Of a stretch of 64,000 nucleotides of DNA, positions 51,003 through 59,700 are shown piece after piece. The notes beneath the pieces were generated by a model. It did no database searches and was not told where the DNA came from. It saw nothing but the letters and a program-made list of their open reading frames with translations. Location of the stretch: NCBI GenBank assembly GCA_038319215.1, contig JBBQCZ010000002.1, forward strand, positions 1 to 64,000. The letters are read 5' to 3'. Source of the stretch: Bact-19 sp038319215 (lineage in GTDB: Bacteria; Bacteroidota; Bacteroidia; Bacteroidales; ML635J-15). Both the position numbers and the translations under genes were made by a program. Each line of letters opens with the position of its first letter. The first letter of the stretch is position 1.

Positions 51003-51980
51003 ATGAGTTTTCAACCAAAAGATTCAGGTTCCGATAATAGGAGAAAAAGCTTCAAAAGAAGAGAGGTTCCACAAAAGATAACTAGCTTTGTCGTTAAGCA
51101 AGAATGTGAGTTGTTTGATTTTTTAATGGATGAATTTCCAAATAGAAGTCGAAATAAGATTAAATCGTGGATAAAGAATAAAAACATAGAAATTAATCGT
51201 AAAATTGAGACTACAGGAATGCGTAAGCTAAATGTAGGTGATAAAATTGATATTTATTGGGGCCGAATATTTGAAGGTCGCGAGCTGAAAGGACTTACAA
51301 TAGTTTGGGAAGATCAACATCTTATTGTTGTTTATAAACCAACCGGATTACTTTCTGTTGCAACCGATAAAGTGGGAGTAACGGCCTACAGTATTTTGAG
51401 CGATCATATAAAATCTCAGAATCGTGCAAATAGAATTTTTATTGTTCATCGTCTCGATAGGGAAACTTCGGGCTTGATGATGTTTGCCCGTAGCGAAGAA
51501 GTTCAACGAATACTGCAAGACAATTGGAAAGAAATGGTTTTTGAACGTAAATATATTGCTGTGACTTCTGGGATGATTACTAGAAAAGATGGCACTTTTA
51601 CTTCGTATCTTGTTGAAAATAAGGCTCTTAAAGTTTATTCAACTCTGGAACAAGGAGCCGGACAAGTTGCAATAACTCATTTTAAAACTCTAAAACGTAA
51701 AAAACCTTATTCTTTAATGGAAATTGTTTTGGAAACTGGTCGTAAAAATCAGATTCGCGTGCACATGAGCGATATGGGTCAACCTATAATCGGCGATAAA
51801 AAATATGGTTCTTCTGATAATCCTTTTAACCGAATTGGACTTCATGCTTGGATTCTTGGGTTTACACATCCTATCACTGGAGAAAAAATGAGGTATGAAT
51901 CTGATGTGCCACCAGAGTTTTTACGTCTTTTTGAAGAAAAGAAAACTTTAACTGTAAAGAAAATGGATGATGAAAAGTAA
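51003..51980 (+). CDS. RluA-family pseudouridine synthase
   Basis: 325 residues. An S4-like RNA-binding domain (about 35-92: LFDFLMDEFPNRSRNKIKSWIKNKNIEINRKIET) precedes the catalytic domain, whose motif HRLDRETSGLMMFA contains the catalytic aspartate Asp152. Also present are the family segments VVYKPTGLLSV, KYIAVTSG and TGRKNQIRVHMSDMGQPIIGDKKYG, and HAWILGFTHPITGE. It isomerises uridine to pseudouridine in 23S rRNA or tRNA; the exact position (RluD-like, RluC-like) cannot be assigned. An N-terminal basic extension (PKDSGSDNRRKSFKRREVP) may strengthen RNA binding. It is convergent with the amidohydrolase gene, 10 bases apart. Confidence 0.93.
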   Translation: MSFQPKDSGSDNRRKSFKRREVPQKITSFVVKQECELFDFLMDEFPNRSRNKIKSWIKNKNIEINRKIETTGMRKLNVGDKIDIYWGRIFEGRELKGLTIVWEDQHLIVVYKPTGLLSVATDKVGVTAYSILSDHIKSQNRANRIFIVHRLDRETSGLMMFARSEEVQRILQDNWKEMVFERKYIAVTSGMITRKDGTFTSYLVENKALKVYSTLEQGAGQVAITHFKTLKRKKPYSLMEIVLETGRKNQIRVHMSDMGQPIIGDKKYGSSDNPFNRIGLHAWILGFTHPITGEKMRYESDVPPEFLRLFEEKKTLTVKKMDDEK

Positions 51981-51990
51981 ATGACAGATT

Positions 51991-53190
51991 TTATTTAGAA
52001 ATTTCTACGTCTGTTATAACTTTCTTCTTTAATTGATCAATGTGTACATTTATAAATCCTTTGTCAAAACTATCAGTGCAGTATGCTGCTACAAACTCAT
52101 CTAAACTGATTTTTTGACCAGGAACAGGAGGGAAGAGGCTTTCTTGTAATGTTCCATCAATGCCTGTTGGCATTCCATCAGATCCAAATATTAAATCTAT
52201 ACCTGGTATAAATCCAGCTTTATCAATCAACATTCTAAATGGATTATTCGATTCACAGTATTGTGTTGTAAGGCGATCAGAATAAATTACGGAATCCATG
52301 TTAAAATTTGGTTGCATACTTAGAACTAGCCCCAAATCTTTTGCTCTTTTAGCTTGTGTTTCATTAATAAATTGAACATGCTCAAGTCTTATTTCTTGTC
52401 CAACAATTTTGCTCTTATTCAAATCAATTGAATTTACAACTTGTTCAATTGCAATATCTCCAATACAGTGAATTGCAATATCTGTTTTGTATGGAAGAAT
52501 TTTTTCGAGTTTTGCAATAAATTCAGCGTCTGTATAAGTAAGAAAACTATTCCCATTGGTTTTATACTCATGAAGTGCGGCAGTTGAAGCTCCGAGCGCT
52601 CCATCAGTAAATAACTTTACGCCTCGACAAACCTGCTTATGCTCGGTTGTTAAACGTGGAAATAATTCAGGATCTGTCCAAATCTCAGAATAATCGACAT
52701 TTTTGTGAGTTGCAAGAAAGCTAAAAATCTTATCTGATGTAACAAACATGTCGGACGCAAAACAAACTCCTTTTTCTAGATTTTTTCTTAGTACCGATTT
52801 AAAAGATACTTCATCAAACTGAAAAAAACCTGAGATATATGATAGTATCTGCATTATGTTTTTTTCTACCCAAAACTGATCATTATTATTTCTTACCCAT
52901 TCTGGATAATCTTGATTAATAATATCTTGAGCATTTCTGTTTAATAAATATTTGTGCAATGAATTGTTGCAAATAATAAAAGGAGGAAGATTGTTTAGTT
53001 CTGAGCTCGTAAAATTGTAATACGTGTCGAACCAACCAATTGCGATATTGATTTTGTTTTCAGGAAAACCACTAAGTAACTTGATTGCAGATGTTTTATC
53101 TTTTACATAAAACAAACTCTCAGCTTGAAACAAATTAGAGTATGTAAACAGATGATTATGATTGTCTTTAAGAAGTGGAATTCTAATCAT
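51991..53190 (-). CDS. Amidohydrolase family protein (YtcJ-like)
   Basis: 399 residues, a shortened member of the metal-dependent amidohydrolase superfamily in the COG1574 (YtcJ) line. Metal/active-site motifs seen in order are HNH (residues 11-13 in KDNHNHLF), GVKLFTDGALGASTAALHEY, IHCIGDIAIEQV, RLEHVQF and FGSDGMPTG. The first HxH, the later His residues and the SDG Asp are the usual metal ligands; the long N-terminal beta-sandwich of typical YtcJ is missing. It begins exactly at the stop of the OmpA-like gene (TAATG, one-base overlap), so it is translationally coupled to it, an odd partner for a structural envelope gene. No signal peptide is seen, so it should be cytosolic; the substrate is unknown. 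Confidence 0.85.
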   Translation of the reverse strand: MIRIPLLKDNHNHLFTYSNLFQAESLFYVKDKTSAIKLLSGFPENKINIAIGWFDTYYNFTSSELNNLPPFIICNNSLHKYLLNRNAQDIINQDYPEWVRNNNDQFWVEKNIMQILSYISGFFQFDEVSFKSVLRKNLEKGVCFASDMFVTSDKIFSFLATHKNVDYSEIWTDPELFPRLTTEHKQVCRGVKLFTDGALGASTAALHEYKTNGNSFLTYTDAEFIAKLEKILPYKTDIAIHCIGDIAIEQVVNSIDLNKSKIVGQEIRLEHVQFINETQAKRAKDLGLVLSMQPNFNMDSVIYSDRLTTQYCESNNPFRMLIDKAGFIPGIDLIFGSDGMPTGIDGTLQESLFPPVPGQKISLDEFVAAYCTDSFDKGFINVHIDQLKKKVITDVEISK

Positions 53191-55319
53191 TATTCCTCCT
53201 CATAAATAATTTCCTCTTCATTATCAAGTTGACCAACTACCTTAAACTCTGTACGTCTGTTTTTTTGACGACCATCAGGGTTGTCGCGTCCATCTGGAAA
53301 ACTATTTGGTTCGATTGGAAAACCCTCACCATAGCCTTTTGCAATTAATCGCTCTGGGTTAATGCCTTTCATAATCAAATAATTAACAACCGACTGCGCT
53401 CTGTCTTGAGATAATTTCATGTTAAAGTCTTCAGTATCAACACTGTCTGTGTGCGAACTAATTTCAATAATAATCTCAGGATATGAAGTTAGAATCTTAT
53501 ATACGGTATTATCTAATGTTTTCGAAGCAATATCTGTAAGTTCAGATTTCGAAAATTCGTAATAAATATTTTGCACTACAAATGATTGAGCAGGGAAGGT
53601 ATTAACAATAATAGCATCGAGTTCTAATGTGTCAGATCTTGTAATGTTTTTAGTTGTAAATGGCAAGCGTTTTTCCTTTTTATTAAAATCTCTTACAGTA
53701 ACTACATAGTCATTTCCTTGTTCAAGATTGAAAAAATACTTTCCAGGGCCTGTAAAATCAGTTTTTACAAATAGTTCTTTCCCTGTATTTTTATCAATCA
53801 TAAACAAATTAACAGGATAGTCATAAAGCAATTCAATTTCTTCGCTTTTATCAAGAATATTTAAACTTAGAGCCATTTCAGTTTTGTATTCATCCTCGAT
53901 ACTTTTAAAAAACAATGAATCGGTAATTCCAAAGATCTTTCCTGTAACAGCAATATTTATATAATCTCTGTTAATGAATTCGTAAATGTCGTCGCAGCAG
54001 TTTTCGTGGCGTAAGGAGTATCCACCGTTACGATTTGATGTAAAAAAACCTCTCTGACGTGAGTCTTCAAGAATATAATAAAGATCGTCGAAACTTGAAT
54101 TTATAGGATAGCCAACGTTTACTGGGCCATCGAAACTTTTAGCTTCTCCAAATGTTTTGTAAATATCAAATCCACCCATACCCGGTTGGCCGTTAGTGCT
54201 AAAATAAAGCGTTTTAGTTTCGATATTGTAATACGGTGTAATTTCGTCAACAATAGAATTAACTTTTTTACCACAATTTTTTGGCTCTTTCCATTCATTT
54301 TTCTTTTTATCGAAATAAGTGAACCATAAGTCCGATCCACCTTGACCTTCTGGTCTGTCTGATACAAAATATACAACGTCAGTATTTTGTCTTGAAACAC
54401 CAATTGCAGGCATTGAGTTGCTTGTCATTATCGTATTTACTATTTCAGGAAGTTCTGTTGGTGTTTGCCATAAATTGTCAATCAATTCTGAAACAAATAA
54501 TTTGCAAATTATCTTTTGCGAGAAATCTTCTCTTTCGCATCTAGAGAAGTAAAATCTTGTTTTATCGCCTGAAAATGCCCCGTTGCCAGTGTTTATATCT
54601 ACACCATTAATAGCGGTGTCGAATTCACCAAGATTTTTCCATTTATCGCCATTTCTTTGTGCTAAATAAAACTTTCGAACAGGTAATTTGTCTTCTTCAG
54701 GATTGTAGTATTTTATTTCTGTCTCGGGTAAAGAAGCAAAAATCAGTTTGTCTTTTTCATAAGGTATAGGAGAGAAATCAATATGAGGTTTATTTACAGC
54801 TGTATCAAGCAAAGTGATAATTACGTTAAGTGAGGAATCTTTCATTAGGTATATCGAGCTAATACCTTCTAAATGCGTTTTTGCGAGTTTTGAATAATCT
54901 TTAAGATCTTTATTTCCTTTTGTGTCACTAATAAAAAGGCTAAAATATTGTTTTGCATCGTCGTATTCTCCTAATATTTGTTGACAATCTGCATATTGAA
55001 ATAAATCCAAAATATTTTTTTCAGGATCTAACTTGTATGAATTTAATAAATACACTCTAGCTTCACGATAGTTTTTTTCGCGGAGGTAAAGATTTCCTAG
55101 AGCACTTTGAACTTTAGGTTTTCCAGGAATCATTTCATCATAAATCTTATAATAATCTATTGCCGAAAAAACATCTCCCGACTTTGCAGCAATTTTTGCT
55201 TGCTTAAGTAACTGCATAGGTTTCATTGTTACTTTGTCGGAGTCATTATTGCTCTTTTGCCCAAAACTTAATCCGGCTAAAAGTAGTAATGTAGGTATAA
55301 TCAGTAGTCTTTTCATCAT
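53190..55319 (-). CDS. OmpA-family protein with TPR and PD40 repeats (T9SS-associated type)
   Basis: About 709 residues from the MM pair at 55319/55316, which starts a signal peptide (MMKRLLIIPTLLLLAGLSFGQ); an upstream in-frame ATG at 55382 would give an implausible 21-residue leader. The mature protein has TPR repeats (about 35-150, VFSAIDYYKIYDEMIPGKPKVQSALGNLYL), a PD40/WD40-like beta-propeller (about 170-450; FSGDKTRFYFSRCE, GVSRQNTDVVYFVSDR, TKTLYFSTNGQPGMGGFDIY), a carboxypeptidase-regulatory-like stretch, and a C-terminal OmpA domain (about 595-705; YYEFSKSELTDIASKTLD, SSHTDSVDTEDFNMKLSQDRAQSVVNYLIMKGI, GRQKNRRTEFKV) that binds peptidoglycan. This layout is that of proteins encoded with PorP/SprF in Bacteroidota. 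PorP/SprF lies upstream and an amidohydrolase is coupled downstream. Confidence 0.92.
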   Translation of the reverse strand: MMKRLLIIPTLLLLAGLSFGQKSNNDSDKVTMKPMQLLKQAKIAAKSGDVFSAIDYYKIYDEMIPGKPKVQSALGNLYLREKNYREARVYLLNSYKLDPEKNILDLFQYADCQQILGEYDDAKQYFSLFISDTKGNKDLKDYSKLAKTHLEGISSIYLMKDSSLNVIITLLDTAVNKPHIDFSPIPYEKDKLIFASLPETEIKYYNPEEDKLPVRKFYLAQRNGDKWKNLGEFDTAINGVDINTGNGAFSGDKTRFYFSRCEREDFSQKIICKLFVSELIDNLWQTPTELPEIVNTIMTSNSMPAIGVSRQNTDVVYFVSDRPEGQGGSDLWFTYFDKKKNEWKEPKNCGKKVNSIVDEITPYYNIETKTLYFSTNGQPGMGGFDIYKTFGEAKSFDGPVNVGYPINSSFDDLYYILEDSRQRGFFTSNRNGGYSLRHENCCDDIYEFINRDYINIAVTGKIFGITDSLFFKSIEDEYKTEMALSLNILDKSEEIELLYDYPVNLFMIDKNTGKELFVKTDFTGPGKYFFNLEQGNDYVVTVRDFNKKEKRLPFTTKNITRSDTLELDAIIVNTFPAQSFVVQNIYYEFSKSELTDIASKTLDNTVYKILTSYPEIIIEISSHTDSVDTEDFNMKLSQDRAQSVVNYLIMKGINPERLIAKGYGEGFPIEPNSFPDGRDNPDGRQKNRRTEFKVVGQLDNEEEIIYEEE

Positions 55320-55438
55320 ATCGTTTATTTCGTTACCCGTTCTGTTTTGTTCCGCAAAAGCGAATTGTTTTTTGCCATTCAACGGCTTCTTCCGACAACC
55401 GGCAAATCAGCCTTTAAAGTCATGGCAATATTTATTGT

Positions 55439-55490
55439 TTTACCATTTACCATTTACCTTCGTCCGCCTCCGCCGCGGCGGACGGAGGCG
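55439..55490. repeat. GC-rich composite intergenic repeat, site 3
   Basis: Three tandem heptamers (TTTACCA x2, TTTACCT; 55439-55459) lead into a GC-rich block with the perfect palindrome TCCGCCGCGGCGGA (55469-55482), identical to the one at 26068-26081. It lies in the PorP-to-OmpA intergenic region, inside the operon. The remainder of 55320-55525 is unremarkable. Confidence 0.75.
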
Positions 55491-55525
55491 AAACCTCTTT
55501 CTTTCACCCAGGCGAATTTACACCA

Positions 55526-56548
55526 CTAATATCTATCGCACGGTAATGCTACTCTTTTTAATGTTTTGCTTATATCTTTATAAATAATTGAAATTTCAAA
55601 AGCTCCTCTAGCATTTGTTGCAATTTGCAGTGCTGAAATATTTATATCATAACTCAAACCTACATCAAAACCATACAAACCAACACCACCAGTAAAAATC
55701 AATGCATCAAAATTGTTAAATGAATACCTAGTATGAATACCGGCAAAAGCATTGCTTATTAGACTTTGTTCTGGCATAATGTAGTATCCTAATGAGCCAA
55801 TAATCCAATCTCCAGCACGTTTGTGGTACATTGCAAGAAGGTTTGGCTTTAAATAAATATTATCTTTAATTGGCACATAAGCACCACCATTAAATACAAT
55901 ACGCATTGGTAATTTATTATCTGTTCTTAAAAAAGATTCTTTTGGAGTGGTTAAGTGAAATAGAGAAATTCCTCCATAAGGATTAAATTTTCCAATTTTA
56001 CCGGAGTAATTTACACCTATATTTATATCAGCATAGTTAATGTTTTCATCCCAAGTATCGATATTGTTCGGTAAATTAGGATCGTACAAACCACTAATTA
56101 GGTTAAATTGACTTGGAACACTCAATCCATTTAAATTGAAATTTTTCACAACATAGCCAAGTTGAACACCAATGCCAATAGTGTGAATATCGTCAATTGT
56201 CATTATATAATTTCCCGACAAGAACATTTTATTCACAGTTAAATCACTAGCCCCAGAATTATCATTTACAAAAAATACTCCTAGCCCAAATTTAGTGTCT
56301 TTTTTTAACTTAAAAGGCTTGTCAAACCCTACCGAAATAGTTTTATACGGAATTCCGATAGCCGACCATTGTGTTCTATAGTTATTTGTGAAACGCCAGT
56401 TGCCATCAAAAAAACCTGTTTCAGCTGGGTTTAAAGAGATGGGAGAGGCATAAAACTGACTAAAGTGAATGTCTTGCGCCACAACAGTTTTAAGGCTGCA
56501 AAAGCATATTGCAGCAATCAAAAATAAACTTAGATAAATGTTTTTCAA
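55526..56548 (-). CDS. PorP/SprF family type IX secretion membrane protein
   Basis: 340 residues with a signal peptide (ending VVAQ near residue 25). The mature N-terminus DIHFSQFYASPISLNPAETGFFDGNWRFTNNYRTQW is the PorP/SprF signature, followed by alternating beta-strands of an outer-membrane barrel of about 14 strands (for example YKTISVGFDKPF, GLGVFFVNDNSG, SGNYIMTIDD). PorP/SprF proteins are needed for surface delivery of specific T9SS type B substrates. Its neighbours fit: a type B (CHU_C) giant protein is divergently encoded upstream, and an OmpA/PD40 protein follows. A consensus promoter is at 56571-56599 on the minus strand. Confidence 0.95.
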   Translation of the reverse strand: MKNIYLSLFLIAAICFCSLKTVVAQDIHFSQFYASPISLNPAETGFFDGNWRFTNNYRTQWSAIGIPYKTISVGFDKPFKLKKDTKFGLGVFFVNDNSGASDLTVNKMFLSGNYIMTIDDIHTIGIGVQLGYVVKNFNLNGLSVPSQFNLISGLYDPNLPNNIDTWDENINYADINIGVNYSGKIGKFNPYGGISLFHLTTPKESFLRTDNKLPMRIVFNGGAYVPIKDNIYLKPNLLAMYHKRAGDWIIGSLGYYIMPEQSLISNAFAGIHTRYSFNNFDALIFTGGVGLYGFDVGLSYDINISALQIATNARGAFEISIIYKDISKTLKRVALPCDRY

Positions 56549-56570
56549 TGCTCTGGTTTTTTAATTAGTT

Positions 56571-56599
56571 CAAATATAGTATAATTGTTTTAATTCAAA
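56571..56599 (-). promoter_or_regulatory. Promoter of the porP-like operon
   Basis: The minus strand reads TTTG (56596-56599), a 17-base spacer, and TATATTTG (56571-56578), fitting TTG-N17..23-TAnnTTTG. The start codon is 23 bases downstream. Confidence 0.7.
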
Positions 56600-56680
56600 C
56601 AAATTTTTCTAAAAAAATCTTAATCCTTCTATTGATTATTTTGTAAATAAAAAAATATGTACTGTTTTTTCCTATTTGTT

Positions 56681-56710
56681 TTGGTTATTCAAACAATTCT
56701 TGTATTTTTG
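56681..56710 (+). promoter_or_regulatory. Promoter of the giant PKD/CHU_C gene
   Basis: TTG (56681-56683), a 19-base spacer and TATTTTTG (56703-56710) give a full match to the Bacteroidota consensus. Transcription should begin near 56717, leaving a leader of about 37 bases before the ATG at 56754. Confidence 0.75.
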
Positions 56711-56753
56711 TTTGTGAAGTAGAGAGTTTTACTTTTTTTAAAAGCATTGAAGC

Positions 56754-59700
56754 ATGAAAAATTTCTTTAGACTAGTTTTCAGTATTTTCTTTATTTTCAG
56801 TAGTTTATTTGTTGTTTCGCAACCCGTTGTTAGCTTTACAGCATCCACAACACAGGCTTGTGCTCCTGCAAATATTACATTTACAAATACTTCCACAGGG
56901 TGTAGTGGAGCTGCTTCATATTATTGGTTAGCAGGTACCGGTGATGCAGCAATATTAGAAAATCCAGTATTTAACTATTCAACTGGAGGTCTTTATACTG
57001 TTTCTTTGAGAGTAAGCTGCGATGGATTTGACGTTGAGCAGACCATGCAAATCACAATTTTTGATCCGCCTATTGCGTTGTTTAGTAGTGTTCCAATTAC
57101 TGGCTGCGTGCCATACAATACTTCTTTTGCTGATTTGTCAACACTTGGCGATGTTGCAATAAATGATTGGTTATGGTATTTTGGTGATGGAACTACTGGA
57201 ACTGGAGCAACTCCAGGTCATACTTATAATTCTTTTGGCAGTTATAATGTAAGTCTTTTCGTTACAGATTTTAACAACTGTACTTCAAATGTTACGCATA
57301 ATGGCTTAGTTTCGGTTGCAAATAATCCTGTTGTGAGCTTTACTGCCGATAATACAAATAATTGTTTTGCTCCATTAACTGCGAACTTTACATCAAACAT
57401 AACAACTTCGTTTGGATTAGCAGCCACTTACGAATGGAATTTTGGTGATGGCTCACCACTAAATACATCTCCAAACCCTACTCATATCTATAATTTGGCT
57501 GGATTATTTGATGTTAGTCTAACTGTGAGGGATGCTTATGGTTGTGAAACTACTGTTTTTATGGACGAATATATTAGAATTACAGAACCAGAGGCTCTTT
57601 ATTCTGTTACTGAAGGTGATGTAGTTTGTTTTGGTACACCTGCTCATTTTGTCAATCAAACAACATATAATTGTTCTTGGGATTTTGGTGATGGCTCTAC
57701 TAGTACTCAGAATACTCCAACTCATATCTATTCTACAGAAGGTTTTGTGACAGTTACTTTTACTGTTGATCCAGGTGGGTCTTGTGAAGCATCAACAACA
57801 TTTCAACTTGAAGTTGAAAGAGTAATTGCATCGTTTACTACTAGTCCGACTAATTTGTTTTCTTGCACAACTCCTTTTGTCGTAAATTTTACTAATGCTT
57901 CATCTGCAAACGGAACAAGTTTCTTTTATAATTTTGGAGATAACTCACCACCAAATACATCTCCAAACCCTTCTCATACATACAATTCTTCAGGTTCAAC
58001 ATCGTTAACTGTTACAACTGCTAATCTATGTGCTCATACATTTATTGGTCCAAATGTAGTTATCAATACTCCATCTGCAAGTTTTATTAGCGATGAGATT
58101 GAAGGATGCGAGCCTTTAACTGTTGTTTTTACTTATAGTGGTTCTACTCCAACTGCTAATTTAACTGGTTGGAATTGGAATTTTAATAATGGAGAACCAA
58201 ATTCTACAAATCCTGTAACTTCTACTTCTGTTTTTAATTCAGGAGACTATACCGTTAGTCTTACAGTGACAGACAATAATGGATGTACAAACTCTTCAAC
58301 TCTTGAAATTAATGTTGGTGGTGAGTATGACCCAACTCTCACAGTAACTGATGATGATGATGATCATACTGCTTTGCTCGGTCATGTGTTATGTGCACAG
58401 GATACCGTTTCACTATTTGTTTTACAATTTGACGATACTCTTGTTGATGATTTTACTTGGTGGATTGACTCTTCGAGTAACCAAGTTGCTTCAGATCAAT
58501 ACACAGATTATGCTTTCGACCAAGATACAGGCTGGACTTACTTACACATGATTACACTTATTAATGGATGCCGTGATACAACATTTTGGGATAGCCTTTA
58601 TATTAGTGGACCTATTATTAATGGAATCACTCCTCATAGCGAATGTAGTGCGCCTTTAGATTATGATTTTACTCTTAATCAAATCCTTGCTGATGAGTGG
58701 GATTGGGAAACATACTGGTGGAATGGGACTACTAAAGTTCCGGTTTGCTCAGAATTAGGTTCTGTTGTTGAATCTTTCTCGTGTACTTTTCCATCTTCTC
58801 CTACGAGTTTTTGGGTTAAAGTCACTGCACGATGCGATACAACTGTGTGTGAGTTTATAGACTCTGTTCAAATAACGATATCTGCACCAATTGCGATTTT
58901 TAGTATTCCTAATGATGAAGAGTGCGCCAATATCATGATTAATTTTGATGGCTCTGCCTCACTAAATGCAAGTGAATATTACTGGGATTACGGAGATGGC
59001 ACAAACTCAGGTTGGGGAAGTAGTTCTGCAGGTTCGCATATTTATACTGAAGTAGGATATTTTACTGTTACTTTAACTGTTAGGGATGGAAATCTCTGCG
59101 AGAATTCTATTACGGATCAGATTCACATTTTAGGACCAGAATTATATATTTCAGCAGATGTTACGTATGGATGTAACAGTTTGACAGTTACATTCTCTGA
59201 AACACATGTTACAGATGATCCTCTAGGTTATATCTTGTGGGAATTTGGAGATGGAACTTATGATTTTGCAACAGGTTCTATTGAGCACACTTACCTTACT
59301 CCAGGAGAATATTCCGTAACTGTAACAGCTCAGACCCTTAGACCATGTGAGACTATAGTTGTTAAGACAAATTACATAATTGTTGATGAAGTGTCTTCAC
59401 AATTTTCGGCTCAAGCAGTTGTAGGCTGTGCTGGTGACGAAATCTTTTTCGATGCAGCCGAAACCGACCCATCTTTTACTTATACTTGGAATTTTGGTGA
59501 AGGCGTAGATCAAGTTGGAAATAACCCATCAGTTTCTCATATCTATAATTCAGGTGGAAGGTATGATGTTTATCTAGAGGTCGACAATGGATTAGGTTGT
59601 AGTGGCGAATTGCAATTGGATGAATATATAACAATTCAGCAAGTTTTTGCAGAGTTTGATGTTGTAAATCCTGCTTTGCCTTGTTATCCGGTGTCGCCAG

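Noticed and set aside
55320..55382. Upstream ATG at 55382 as the start of the OmpA/PD40 protein
   Set aside because: It would add a charged 21-residue extension in front of a normal signal peptide starting MMKRLLIIPTLLLL.
55234..55587. Open frame across the PorP-OmpA intergenic region
   Set aside because: It spans a GC palindrome and heptamers and the opposite-strand gene starts; it has no homology-like features.
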